Positions 47,439-56,684 of a stretch of DNA of 64,000 nucleotides are shown piece by piece. The notes beneath the pieces were generated by a model, which did not search any database, had not been told where the DNA came from, and saw only the letters and a list, made by a program, of their open reading frames with translations. Source of the stretch: Candidatus Obscuribacterales bacterium (GTDB lineage Bacteria; Cyanobacteriota; Vampirovibrionia; Obscuribacterales; Obscuribacteraceae); assembly GCA_019745415.1 (NCBI GenBank), contig JAIETF010000003.1, positions 1 to 64,000 on the forward strand, written 5' to 3'. Position numbers and translations under genes: made by a program. Position 1 is the stretch's first letter. Every line of letters starts with the position of its first letter.

Positions 47439-47810
47439 TCACCCACCGATGTAGAAATCATCGCTCTTTTTCTTGGGTTCTTGAATGGTCGGATCTGGAT
47501 AGAGCCTCCCTGGCTCTGGCTTTGGAATAAAACTCGTTGGTACCAGGTGTAACTTGTAAAGGAGCAGATTGCGCCACCAGCTCATGGGTTTGAGGTCGGT
47601 AAACTTGACAGCCGGCAGACAGAAGCAAAAGAAGACAATGGCAAGCAAAATATTGGCAGGCAAGTTGCCGACCTTCCACCCCTGAGGCACCGCCGAGAGA
47701 ATATAGAAAGAAATGGCGATTGAAACAACCAGCATTAAGAGCTGACGGACGGTAAAATCCCACAGCTTAAAAGGCTTGTTCAGTACTATGACTTTATGAA
47801 CCCTGGACAT
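47439..47810 (-). CDS. VirB3/PrgI/TcpE-like membrane protein
   Basis: 123 residues. The basic start RVHKVIVLNKPFKLWDFTVRQ is followed by two closely spaced membrane helices (about 22-43 and 51-70) and a polar tail with Pro-rich and Lys-rich ends. This is the PrgI or TcpE layout, functionally equivalent to VirB3, which docks VirB4 at the membrane. It lies 29 bases before the VirB4 gene, as in most such clusters. Homology rests on position and topology more than residues. Confidence 0.7.
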   Translation of the reverse strand: MSRVHKVIVLNKPFKLWDFTVRQLLMLVVSIAISFYILSAVPQGWKVGNLPANILLAIVFFCFCLPAVKFTDLKPMSWWRNLLLYKLHLVPTSFIPKPEPGRLYPDPTIQEPKKKSDDFYIGG

Positions 47811-47841
47811 ACCGCCCCCCTCTAGCTATATTCCACTTTTT

Positions 47842-48462
47842 TCAACTTTCAAAGGGAATCAGGTCTGACTGCCCATTCTCGGCTAATTTCATCAGCTTTC
47901 TAGCCATGATCGCATAAGACGACGGCAGATGCGAGATCACTCCCGCAAAGTGACTTCGACAAGCATCAAACATTCCAATCCGTCTATAGAGTTCACCAAT
48001 CAAATACTCGACATCTACACGGCTATCAACCGGACAGGAAACATCATAGAGAGCCTTAGAGAGCATCTCAAGGGCAGCCCTCCTATACTCTCTCGCTTGC
48101 GGCACGGCACCGCCATCATCGGCACACCAGGCGGCATAGAGGTAGAAAATACCAGCTTCCCAGAAATTGAAATCTTTTCTTTCCGCCCGCAGGGCTGCCG
48201 CACGATACTGCAAATGTGGAGTAGAACGCGCTTGAAAGAGCGCACAGTCTTCCATCGTGCGTTCATAACTTTGCGCCCAGTCGGCTCTGCCGCAGCTGGG
48301 ACAAGTAGCGATGGCATAAGGTTCATAGCAGGGCGTGACATCATAAACGTGTTGCCGCAGTTCACTGTTTCTCAGCCCAGTGTCGACAAACTCACGCACC
48401 TGCCTGGTCATGAACTTCAGCCCGCAATCAGGGCAGCGCACGGCTATGTTATCTAACTCCAA
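47842..48462 (-). CDS. DUF2225-like zinc-binding protein
   Basis: 206 residues from a TTG at 48462 with AAAGGG about 6 bases upstream. Two zinc-knuckle pairs are visible, CPDCG (about 10-14) and CPSCG (about 54-58), followed by a helical region of TPR style (YLIGELYRRIGMFDACRSHFAG). The pattern fits DUF2225, a family of soluble proteins found in Firmicutes and others with no known function. It sits between the strong terminator at 48508-48550 and the VirB3-like gene, so it may be the first gene of the virB3-virB4-virB8 transcript. Confidence 0.75.
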   Translation of the reverse strand: MELDNIAVRCPDCGLKFMTRQVREFVDTGLRNSELRQHVYDVTPCYEPYAIATCPSCGRADWAQSYERTMEDCALFQARSTPHLQYRAAALRAERKDFNFWEAGIFYLYAAWCADDGGAVPQAREYRRAALEMLSKALYDVSCPVDSRVDVEYLIGELYRRIGMFDACRSHFAGVISHLPSSYAIMARKLMKLAENGQSDLIPFES

Positions 48463-48507
48463 ACGAAAACCCTTTCCAAATCGCTAAGTCATCGGCTAGT
48501 AATTATA

Positions 48508-48550
48508 GAAAAGAGGCGACGAGATAGCTGGTATCAAATCGCCTCTTTTC
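48508..48550. terminator. Perfect 12-bp inverted-repeat terminator
   Basis: GAAAAGAGGCGA pairs exactly with TCGCCTCTTTTC around a 19-base loop, giving A-rich and T-rich flanks on both strands. It works on paper as a terminator for the giant VirB6-like gene, which ends at 48584, and would split the minus-strand block into two transcripts. A TATAAT lies just inside the far side and may serve the DUF2225 gene. Confidence 0.75.
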
Positions 48551-48583
48551 ATATTGTCATCTATCTATTAGCTGGTCTTCTCC

Positions 48584-51500
48584 TCAGACCGTCTCGCTGT
48601 CATCAGGATCATCGGGATTTTTCTTCTTCTTCTTGCCTTTATCTAGGCCGGAATTCTGAGCCCAATTGCGCAGACTGCCCATCTTGCGATTGCTTGCTTG
48701 AGTCATCTGCTCACCCAGACTCTCGCCGGTGCTCTTCTCAGCCGCTCCAGCAGCCTCTCCGGCGGCTTCGGCAGCCTTGGCTTTAGCTGCAGCTTCTTTC
48801 GCCGCAGCCTCTTTCGCCTGCGCATCTTTAGCCATAGCTATATCACGACTGCCTCCAGAGTTTATCGGCTGAGCCGGAGTTCGATTGGCAGCTGGGATAA
48901 TCACCGGCGCTATCATACCGCCATCGTGGTGAGGCATTGACGGTTGTGCTTGTCGTTGCTCGATTGCGCCCTGGTCAGGCGCTCTCCAGGCCTGGGCGCT
49001 GGCTTCGTTTGCCTGCGCCACTCTCCAAGCGTCAGCCCCTTGCACCGGCTGCGCCGGCGCTTGACCCCAACCACTTGCGGCATCGGGAGATGGCGCAGGC
49101 ATTTGGGCTTGGCCACCATGACCCTGGCCTTGGGCAAGATGACCCCAGCCGCTTGCGGCATCAGGAGCTGGTGCGGACATTTGTCCTTGACCACCATGAC
49201 CCTGGCCTTGGGCAAGATGACCCCAGCCGCCTCCACCGCCATCAGCCATACGCATATCGCCGGTAGGCTGCGGGTTTCCGCCACCCTGCGGCTCGATGCG
49301 AACAGGCTGATCGCCCATGTTACCGGCACTTTGAGGGCTGAGAGACTGTGACGAGAAGTCTCTCATCATCTCACCGCCGCCTACTCCGGGCACATAGTTG
49401 GTTCCAGTTACGTAGCCACCACTAGCGGCGTCATAACTACCGGTTGGTGCAGATGCTCCGTAGACCGGCGTCACTGCACCACCGGAACCGATGCCCGAGG
49501 TGTCAGACGAGGCTGACCCACCGCTACCGGCAACGAAACCGGCATTATAGGTAGGAGCGTCGGCAGCGTAAGCGACATTCTGAATTGAACCACCCTGATT
49601 GACGCCACCAGATCCGGTATCAACAGGCGTCGGCGCTCCTCCAGCTACTGTGTACTGCGGGCTGCTGTTATAGCTGTAGCTGACGGGACTGCCATCAGCA
49701 GACATGGCCATGCTGTATGAAGCAGGCGCACCGCCTTGGGCAAGGGACTGACTTTCCATGCGCGCCGTATCGATTACTCTTCCAGCTTCGACGTTGCCGC
49801 CGAGGGCCGCTTGCACGGTCTGCGCCGGCACTCCGGTCATCATCTGGAAGGCACCGGCATTGGTGGTAGGCACGCCACCGACGACAGCGGCTCCGTTAGG
49901 ATCGCTGACAGCGGCAGTGTAATAGCCTGCACCAACCGACTGCACTATTTGAGCAGCTTCACTGCGGGTCTGCGCCGCGTCGATCATGCGACCGGCATCG
50001 ATATTACCGCTCATGGCTTGCTGCACTGTTTCGGCACTGACCCCATACCGCTGCTGGAAGGCTTCACCCGCCGGCATAGTCTGGTTTCCTACCGATATTG
50101 GTGTATTGGGATTATCGAGAGCCGTCTGATAGACAGATCCAGCCGAGGCGGCGATAGACTGTCCATCTATGCGAGCCTGAGCTACATCGATCGCTCTTGC
50201 AGCTTCGATATTGCCGCCGCTTGCAGCCTGAACGGTCTCAGCCGAGACGCCGTAGCGTGCCTGGAAGGCTTCGCCAGCCGGCATCGAGTGATTGCCGACC
50301 ATTACTTGGGCATCCGGCTGGCTGAGAGCAGTCTGATAGAGCGCCCCAGCCGAACTGGCGATGGACTGTCCTTCAAAGCGAGCCTGAGCAACATCTATAG
50401 ACCTTCCGGCTTCAATGTTGCCAGAGGCAGCAGCCTGCACGGTCTCAGCCGAAACCCCATAGCTGCGCTGGAAGGCTTCGGATGCAGGCATAACCTGTCC
50501 ACCCATGCTCACCGGCGCATCAGGCTGACTCAAAGCAGTCTGATAGAGTTGTCCGGCCGAACCGGCTATTGCTTGTCCGTCCATACGGGCTTGGGCGGTG
50601 TCGACCAAGCGTCCAGCTTCGAAGTTCCCTGCCGCTGCCTGCTGCACAGTCTCAGCACTGACTCCATAACTGCGCTGGAAGGCTTCCGAGGCAGGCATAG
50701 TCTGACCACCCATACTGACAGGCGCATCAGGCTGGCTGAGCGCAGTCTGATAGAGCGGTCCTGCCGCTCCAGCTATGGATTGTCCATCCATGCGAGCCTG
50801 AGCAACATCGATGGCTCTGCCCGCGTCGACGCTACCGTTCATAGCCGCCTGCACGGTTTCGGCGCTGACACCGGTGGCTCTGGCGAAGGCTTCACCGGCC
50901 GGCATCGTCTGACCACCATAATTGACCGGTTCGCTCGGTGCAGAGATTGCTCGCTGCATCAAGTCACCGTGAGCAGCAGCAATGGCTCCACCTTCCATGC
51001 GGGCCTGTGCAGAATCAATTGCATAACCAGCCTGCACATTGCCGCCCATCGCCGCCTGAACAACTTCAGCGGTTACACCGTGGCTTCTTTCAAAAGCCTC
51101 GGCATTGGTCATTTGCTGTCCGCCAACCGAAGTTATTCCGTCTGGATTACTGAGAGCCTGACGGTACATTTCTGGATTGGAGCCGGCAATCTGAGCACCT
51201 TCCATTCTCGCCTGACCGGCATTTATGGAATTATGAGCACCCACATCACCGGCCATGGCAGCCTGCACAGATCCGGCGCTGTAGCCGTTAGCCGCTTCGA
51301 AGGCCTGAGCGTTGGTCATCTGCTGACCATTGTAGCTCGTCACTCCGTCTGGATTAGATACAGCATCCCTGAACATTCCAGGATTAGCGCTGGCAATCTG
51401 ATTGCCCTCGATGGCTGCCTCTACAGCTCGACCATACTCTGGAGAGCTGGGATTGACCTGCAGAGAATTTTGCACGGCATCGGCGGACACGCCGTTTGCA

Positions 51501-54079
51501 GCGCGGAAAGCCTCAGCATTGGTCATCTGCTGACCATTGAAGGTGGTCAAGCCTTGAGGATCGCTCACCGCAGCCTGCAGCATGTCGCCGGCCACTTTGG
51601 CGCTGTCCTGAGGATTCATAGTTGAGGAGAACCCTGGAGCGCCGTCCACACCGACTCTACTCAGGTCACCATCTCCAGTGCCTGGCATATTCGGATTACC
51701 GGCAAGAGGCATGCCTCCCGGACCGGTGAGCGGGTTGCCGTCGGCACCAACACCGGTGCCAAGACCGGTGCCTATGCCGGTGTCCAAAGGTCCGCCTGGA
51801 GCGGTCAATCCGTCATTACCTCCTAGCCCGGCTGTGAGACCAAGCGGACTAGCGGTGTTGAAGTCGTTTGCCCCTGTGAAGGCAGTCGGTGTCAGCCCGC
51901 GTGCAGCCTCTCCGGCGAAGACGCCGGCAGCTCCGCCCAGGAAGCTATTGTTGTCGACATTAGCATTGTTGCTGGTGTTGAGATTATCCTGACTGCCGAA
52001 TCTAGCAGTGTGCTCACCTTCAGCATTGAAGCGGCTGGAAACACTAGCATCGGTGTCTTGAGCGACAGTGGTATTGCCCGCCACTGCGTTCAAGCCCGGC
52101 ATCGCGCCGGAGGCACCGGCATCGCCGAGCCCGGCTGCGTCGCCCATAGGTGGCGGACCAGCAAGGTCACCGGCATTAGCATTTCTACCGTCATTTGCCC
52201 CTTTGGAGGCATCACCGGACAGAGGCACCGCCGATACATCAGCAGCCCCACCGTCCATACTGTCGTTGCCACTCTCACCAGTGAGCGGTACTTCAGCAGC
52301 ACTATCGGCAGTACCACTTGGTCCAGCCCCGTCAGAACCACCAGGGCTCACGGTTGCAGCATCTTGCGTGCCACCTAGACCTCGATTCTCTGCCACGCCG
52401 TTACCAGCAGGCGCCACCGGTTGACCGTCGGCAGGAGTAACACCGACACCGGCCGCCGAAGAACCATTGTCAGCAGCAGCAGGAGCGCGGCCTCCGGTGT
52501 TTCCACCCTGGTTGCCGCCTTGCGATGCACCGCCTTGCGATCCACCGCCGCCCTTGCCGCCCCCACCGCCGCCACTGCCTTTCATAGCAGCAGCAGCACC
52601 GGCTTGTGCAGCACTCTGAGCAGCCATGACAGCTTGAGTGACCATACCCGAGAAGTCGAAAGCCGACCTGATCGCGGCAACCGCCATAGCAAGCAGAGAA
52701 GCGACAATAATGGTACCGGTAAAGCCGACACCCTTAAAGCAAGCGAGAAGCAAGATGACAGTGTTCCAGAACAAACTCCAGAAACAAATTGTTATCACGC
52801 CTTCAACCCAGGAACCAAGAGAAGCTTTCATTTTGGCAATCGGCCATACCCATAGAGCAGCGGCAATCGGCCCCATGCACCACAGGTAATAAAGATAGGC
52901 CATCTGGAAAGCACAAGAAAGGTTCCAGCTCAGAGCGGCAGTCATGCCCATACTATTGACCATGGCACGCATGGCGTTCATAACTTGAGGAACGGTTTCA
53001 TCAGGCAAAATACTTTGATAGATGCCCAAACAAGGATCGATTAGGGCAATACCAAGAGTATTGCGCTCAAGTACCGCAAAGACCGAGAAGCCACCGGAAG
53101 CCGCAGGCTGACGAGTTTCGCGCAATGTGTTCAAGTTATCTTGTGGCCTGTTCACAGGGAAAGCTCTCTGAACAGCACATTTTGCATCTTCGTACATGTC
53201 TGAGCCGAAGATGCGCGTGTACTCGGTTGCCACCGTATAAGTGAGCGAGTTAGCCACGTCAATGCCGTAGTTGATAACCAAGAAGCTACCCGGAATGAGG
53301 AAGATAGCCACAATAGACTTGAGCAGACCTTCCAGAGGGTGAGCCTCACCAACCAGCACGGGCGAGCCCTGGGCGATGATGGCACGAACCTGGGCGAGCA
53401 CTGCACCAGGCAAGAGCAAAAGCACAGCCATAGGAATAAATAGATGGTCTCTGATGTCTTGCCAGACGTTGCCGGGCTCAGCAGTGAAGTTAGTAAGAAA
53501 CTGCTTGCAATAATCGATAGCGGAATAGGCCTGGTTGGTCGTCACACCAGCTTCAGAGTTAGCTGTGTTGTTGGCAGCAACACCACCAACGCCGCTGGCA
53601 GCGTGCATGATACGCTCAGGGCTGAAAGCCTTCTCCACCATTTTAGTCATAGCACCGTTGGCTTGAATACCAAATGATGTATCAGTGAGCAAGGCACCAG
53701 TGGTGGTGTAGTTTTCAGTATCTTGATGGGAATAGTTTGCCGGAGCGTTCGAGGTCCAGACAGGCATTGGAGGAACAAGAGAATACGGTCCACTCCTGTT
53801 TGTGATCGTAGTAGGACCACCGGCATCTCTGCCGTTGCCCTTTAGTTCAGTCTCTCTTTGAGCGTGTTTGTTCCTGTCGTCGTAATTTTTTCTGACGGCT
53901 GGCGCACCTTCCACGTTCTGCTCCGAGGCTGAGTTACCCCCGCCCTGCGCCGGCTGCTGGGCAAAAGCCGCACCCACAGTAAAGAAAAGAGAGAAAGCAA
54001 CCATGACTAGCAGCGAGCTAAGGTCTTGCTTCTTATGAACTGCCTTTCGCATTTCTATTTGCCTCATCGAGTTACGCAT
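48584..54079 (-). CDS. Giant VirB6/TrbL-like membrane protein with nine 69-residue repeats
   Basis: 1831 residues from the ATG at 54079, which overlaps the previous stop and has AGAGG 9 bases upstream; an ATG at 54052 is nearly as good. The open frame reaches 54577 but that part is the shadow of the upstream gene. A signal segment ends near AAFAQQ. About residues 160-470 hold several membrane helices with LFIPMAVLLLLPGAVLAQ and NYGIDVANSL, as in TrbL/VirB6 channel proteins. A Gly/Asn/Ala-rich region follows, then nine repeats (about 830-1447), then a Gly/Gln-rich and Ala/Lys-rich tail ending in a Lys run. It is paralogous to its upstream neighbour. VirB6 lines the inner-membrane pore; the repeats may form an exported or surface filament. 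The repeat function is unknown. Confidence 0.72.
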   Translation of the reverse strand: MRNSMRQIEMRKAVHKKQDLSSLLVMVAFSLFFTVGAAFAQQPAQGGGNSASEQNVEGAPAVRKNYDDRNKHAQRETELKGNGRDAGGPTTITNRSGPYSLVPPMPVWTSNAPANYSHQDTENYTTTGALLTDTSFGIQANGAMTKMVEKAFSPERIMHAASGVGGVAANNTANSEAGVTTNQAYSAIDYCKQFLTNFTAEPGNVWQDIRDHLFIPMAVLLLLPGAVLAQVRAIIAQGSPVLVGEAHPLEGLLKSIVAIFLIPGSFLVINYGIDVANSLTYTVATEYTRIFGSDMYEDAKCAVQRAFPVNRPQDNLNTLRETRQPAASGGFSVFAVLERNTLGIALIDPCLGIYQSILPDETVPQVMNAMRAMVNSMGMTAALSWNLSCAFQMAYLYYLWCMGPIAAALWVWPIAKMKASLGSWVEGVITICFWSLFWNTVILLLACFKGVGFTGTIIVASLLAMAVAAIRSAFDFSGMVTQAVMAAQSAAQAGAAAAMKGSGGGGGGKGGGGSQGGASQGGNQGGNTGGRAPAAADNGSSAAGVGVTPADGQPVAPAGNGVAENRGLGGTQDAATVSPGGSDGAGPSGTADSAAEVPLTGESGNDSMDGGAADVSAVPLSGDASKGANDGRNANAGDLAGPPPMGDAAGLGDAGASGAMPGLNAVAGNTTVAQDTDASVSSRFNAEGEHTARFGSQDNLNTSNNANVDNNSFLGGAAGVFAGEAARGLTPTAFTGANDFNTASPLGLTAGLGGNDGLTAPGGPLDTGIGTGLGTGVGADGNPLTGPGGMPLAGNPNMPGTGDGDLSRVGVDGAPGFSSTMNPQDSAKVAGDMLQAAVSDPQGLTTFNGQQMTNAEAFRAANGVSADAVQNSLQVNPSSPEYGRAVEAAIEGNQIASANPGMFRDAVSNPDGVTSYNGQQMTNAQAFEAANGYSAGSVQAAMAGDVGAHNSINAGQARMEGAQIAGSNPEMYRQALSNPDGITSVGGQQMTNAEAFERSHGVTAEVVQAAMGGNVQAGYAIDSAQARMEGGAIAAAHGDLMQRAISAPSEPVNYGGQTMPAGEAFARATGVSAETVQAAMNGSVDAGRAIDVAQARMDGQSIAGAAGPLYQTALSQPDAPVSMGGQTMPASEAFQRSYGVSAETVQQAAAGNFEAGRLVDTAQARMDGQAIAGSAGQLYQTALSQPDAPVSMGGQVMPASEAFQRSYGVSAETVQAAASGNIEAGRSIDVAQARFEGQSIASSAGALYQTALSQPDAQVMVGNHSMPAGEAFQARYGVSAETVQAASGGNIEAARAIDVAQARIDGQSIAASAGSVYQTALDNPNTPISVGNQTMPAGEAFQQRYGVSAETVQQAMSGNIDAGRMIDAAQTRSEAAQIVQSVGAGYYTAAVSDPNGAAVVGGVPTTNAGAFQMMTGVPAQTVQAALGGNVEAGRVIDTARMESQSLAQGGAPASYSMAMSADGSPVSYSYNSSPQYTVAGGAPTPVDTGSGGVNQGGSIQNVAYAADAPTYNAGFVAGSGGSASSDTSGIGSGGAVTPVYGASAPTGSYDAASGGYVTGTNYVPGVGGGEMMRDFSSQSLSPQSAGNMGDQPVRIEPQGGGNPQPTGDMRMADGGGGGWGHLAQGQGHGGQGQMSAPAPDAASGWGHLAQGQGHGGQAQMPAPSPDAASGWGQAPAQPVQGADAWRVAQANEASAQAWRAPDQGAIEQRQAQPSMPHHDGGMIAPVIIPAANRTPAQPINSGGSRDIAMAKDAQAKEAAAKEAAAKAKAAEAAGEAAGAAEKSTGESLGEQMTQASNRKMGSLRNWAQNSGLDKGKKKKKNPDDPDDSETV
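49739..51589 (-). repeat. Nine tandem copies of a 207-bp coding repeat
   Basis: Protein repeats of about 69 residues share the core GGQxMPAxEAF, GVSAETVQ, AGRxIDxAQARMDGQxIA. Copies 4-8 are the most alike; copies 1-3 use MTNAEAF in place of MPAxEAF; copy 9 is the most worn. The DNA repeats are not identical, so the array is old and under coding selection. A long open frame on the plus strand over the same bases is a by-product of the repeat composition. Confidence 0.9.
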
Positions 54080-56630
54080 CTTTCTTATCCTCTTTCGAGC
54101 CGCCGGACTTACCCTGCATGTCGGTGACAGTCTTATCGCCTGCCAGGTCAGCGGTGCGAGTTGCACTGGCGCTGGCACCCACCTGACCACTTGAAGCATC
54201 GACTGTGACGCTCTGAGGGGAAGAGTCGGACTTACCGGCTTCTCCATTCTTGCCGCCCGGTGCGGCGTTCTGATTGCCGCCAGCCTGTGGAGGCGGTGAA
54301 TCGGAACCACTTCCAGCGCCCGGTCCTGACGAACCCTTATCAGGTTGTCCGCCGGCGCCAGCAGCATTAGCCAAGGGCACATCTGCTGAACTCTTGTCTT
54401 TGGCAGCGCCGCTGTTAGGACTGAGTGGCACAGGCATTTTGCCTTGATCGCCTTTTCCTGCCTGTCCTCCGGCATTCTGCCCTGGTGGTAGGCTGCCTGC
54501 ACCGGAGGCGTTGGCGTTGGCTCCGCCGCCGCCCGCCTCACCAGGCGGCTTCCCGGTGTTAGGACCGGCGTTGTCACCTTGCTGATCGCCGCTCACCTTC
54601 GGAGGCGCTACTTCAACGCGTCCATCTTTCTTGCCCTCTGACCCGGCATTACCGGTTATGTTCAAGCCACGGGTAACTGGAGCCTCATTGGGATTACCTT
54701 CGGCACTATCGTTACCTTGTCTACCTTGGACATTGGTAGAGTTTCTAGACTCGGCTTCGTCGCCACCCTCTTCACTCTTACCTGCTCCTCGGCTGCCGCC
54801 GGGTGCAGCGCCTTGGCCGCCGCCCTGGCCGCCGCCGCCTCCGCCACCGCCTCCGGCAGCCTGCCTGCCTTGTTGCATGCCGGCGCTGTACTGTCTGTCA
54901 GCAGCAGTGAATGCGCCGTTGGGGTCGAACACGAAGGGCTCGGTCGGAACATAAAGAAGCAAACCAAGGAAACTGGCGAAAATACAAACTTCCCACTGCA
55001 AGTCGGACGTACCACCACCGGTGTAGATGAGACGCTGAGTCATGACGGCAAGAATTACCATCCAGAAGAACCGCCATAGCGAAACTTTGATCACGGCTTC
55101 TACCCAGTTGCCGAAAACACCGCGAAAGAGTCTTTGACCGGTGGCAGGCCAGGCATAGAAAGCGGCAGCTAGAGGTCCCATCAAGAACAGATAACAGATT
55201 AGGGTAATCTGCAGAGCCGACATGATCACAAGGAACAGCGCTGCCACCCAAACCATGTAGTTGAAGGCGAACTGCAAAATAATCGATATGAAGCCTTGCC
55301 GCTCCATGTGAACAGTGCCTTCCCTCATATTCATGAAGATACCTTCACCTGGCGCGAACCAGCCGCCCAAAGCAGCATCGAGAAGACCGCCCAGATAGGC
55401 ACCTATGCTGCCCAAGAAGGACCCGCCCAAGGCAGCAAACGTGCCACCGCCGCTGCCACCGGAAGAAGCACCGCCACCGCCGGCACCACCACCACTGTAG
55501 TTAGGATTGGCATTAGGAGGCAGAATTGTGTTGTCGTAGTTGCCCGGTTTAGGGTCATATGAAAGTTCACGACACCAATTGACGATCATAGGAATATCAA
55601 CCCAGTCTCGCATTGAATAAGCCATCGAATTGCCAACGTCTATCGACCAGCTGACAATCACCTGGGTACCGGGAATGAGGAAGACCGCCACTATGGCGCG
55701 CATTATGCCGTCAAAGGGGTTCATAGCCTCAGGGGCATTGACCACCGAACCAAGGCCGCGAGCAGCAATACCTTTCACCTGGCTGATCACAGCGCCAGGC
55801 AATAGAAAGAGAATAGCCATCGGAATATAAACATGCTTATACATTTGCATAACCATGCCGACAGCGTCAGGAATTGTGCGAAAGAGAGCGCCGACATTAC
55901 CGCCGGTACCGGAAGCCTCGTTAGCTACGTTGATAAGAGCACCAGAGCCATCAGCTTCGACAATGCGTTCGAACAGTGTGTTGAGCGAATTCTCACCGCC
56001 ATAGGCCGAACTATTCGACGCACCAGCCGTGGCGAGACCAGCAGCACCGGCAACGTTCCAATGCAGTCTTTCAGGGTCAAGAGAACGCTCTAAGCCCCTG
56101 GTAAGGGCCTGGTTGAGTAGAATACCAGCACTGGTGTCAGTAATCGGGAAGCCGGGCGTAGCGTAAACATCCTGCAAATCACCAAGGTTCTTAGGCGATA
56201 TCTGTGTGGTGCCTGCGGTCTCTTCCATATGCAAAAGCCAGTTCCTACCAGAACTGTCGACCGGTGTGCCGGTGGTCATAAACTGTCGCATGGGCGCAGT
56301 TATTGGCTCGGCCTCGATATAGTTTTCAGTGCCGGGTCGTTTCTGCATACTGGCTCTATCACGTTCCCAGTCCTTCTGCGCCCAACGGTTGCGCTCAAGA
56401 TATCTCTCGCGGTTGGCATAGCTGTCTTGACCGGTGGGCGTGTCTGGACCAGCGCCAGCGTTGTGATTAACCTGTACGGCCTGCGCCAGAGCAGCGCTGT
56501 GAATAGCACCGCCGACGATTGCAAAAGCAGCAAGTCCGATAGCCAGCATAGAAATATGACTGGCTCGAGCACTAAGCCTAGACTCGGTCCTTTCAAAAGA
56601 TTTCAATATATTTGCAATCATCTTCTTCAT
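54072..56630 (-). CDS. VirB6/TrbL-like membrane protein (paralogue of the giant)
   Basis: 852 residues. A signal-like helix (about 25-48) is followed by a short exported stretch. The polytopic core (about 245-590) includes VYIPMAILFLLPGAVISQVKG and SWSIDVGNSMAYSM, matching the core of the next protein at the same spots. The last 260 residues are a disordered Gly/Ala/Ser/Asn tail without clear repeats. It is probably a pore-forming VirB6-like subunit of the same apparatus. Its end overlaps the start of the giant gene. Two tandem VirB6-like genes recall the multiple VirB6 genes of Rickettsiales, where they have large extra domains. Confidence 0.7.
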   Translation of the reverse strand: MKKMIANILKSFERTESRLSARASHISMLAIGLAAFAIVGGAIHSAALAQAVQVNHNAGAGPDTPTGQDSYANRERYLERNRWAQKDWERDRASMQKRPGTENYIEAEPITAPMRQFMTTGTPVDSSGRNWLLHMEETAGTTQISPKNLGDLQDVYATPGFPITDTSAGILLNQALTRGLERSLDPERLHWNVAGAAGLATAGASNSSAYGGENSLNTLFERIVEADGSGALINVANEASGTGGNVGALFRTIPDAVGMVMQMYKHVYIPMAILFLLPGAVISQVKGIAARGLGSVVNAPEAMNPFDGIMRAIVAVFLIPGTQVIVSWSIDVGNSMAYSMRDWVDIPMIVNWCRELSYDPKPGNYDNTILPPNANPNYSGGGAGGGGASSGGSGGGTFAALGGSFLGSIGAYLGGLLDAALGGWFAPGEGIFMNMREGTVHMERQGFISIILQFAFNYMVWVAALFLVIMSALQITLICYLFLMGPLAAAFYAWPATGQRLFRGVFGNWVEAVIKVSLWRFFWMVILAVMTQRLIYTGGGTSDLQWEVCIFASFLGLLLYVPTEPFVFDPNGAFTAADRQYSAGMQQGRQAAGGGGGGGGGQGGGQGAAPGGSRGAGKSEEGGDEAESRNSTNVQGRQGNDSAEGNPNEAPVTRGLNITGNAGSEGKKDGRVEVAPPKVSGDQQGDNAGPNTGKPPGEAGGGGANANASGAGSLPPGQNAGGQAGKGDQGKMPVPLSPNSGAAKDKSSADVPLANAAGAGGQPDKGSSGPGAGSGSDSPPPQAGGNQNAAPGGKNGEAGKSDSSPQSVTVDASSGQVGASASATRTADLAGDKTVTDMQGKSGGSKEDKKDA

Positions 56631-56684
56631 CGTATTTCTCTATTGCGCTGTAAAGACACTTAGTAAGGTTTCAAGAAAAACTAT

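Noticed and set aside
49736-51625. 629-codon open frame on the plus strand over the repeat array
   Set aside because: It is antisense to the nine coding repeats. Its length follows from the repeated base composition, and its product is rich in Ser, His and Arg without domains or a ribosome site.
54080-54577. N-terminal extension of the giant VirB6-like frame
   Set aside because: The extra 166 codons are out-of-frame with, and antisense-free shadow of, the disordered tail of the upstream gene; a signal peptide and ribosome site support the start near 54079 or 54052.
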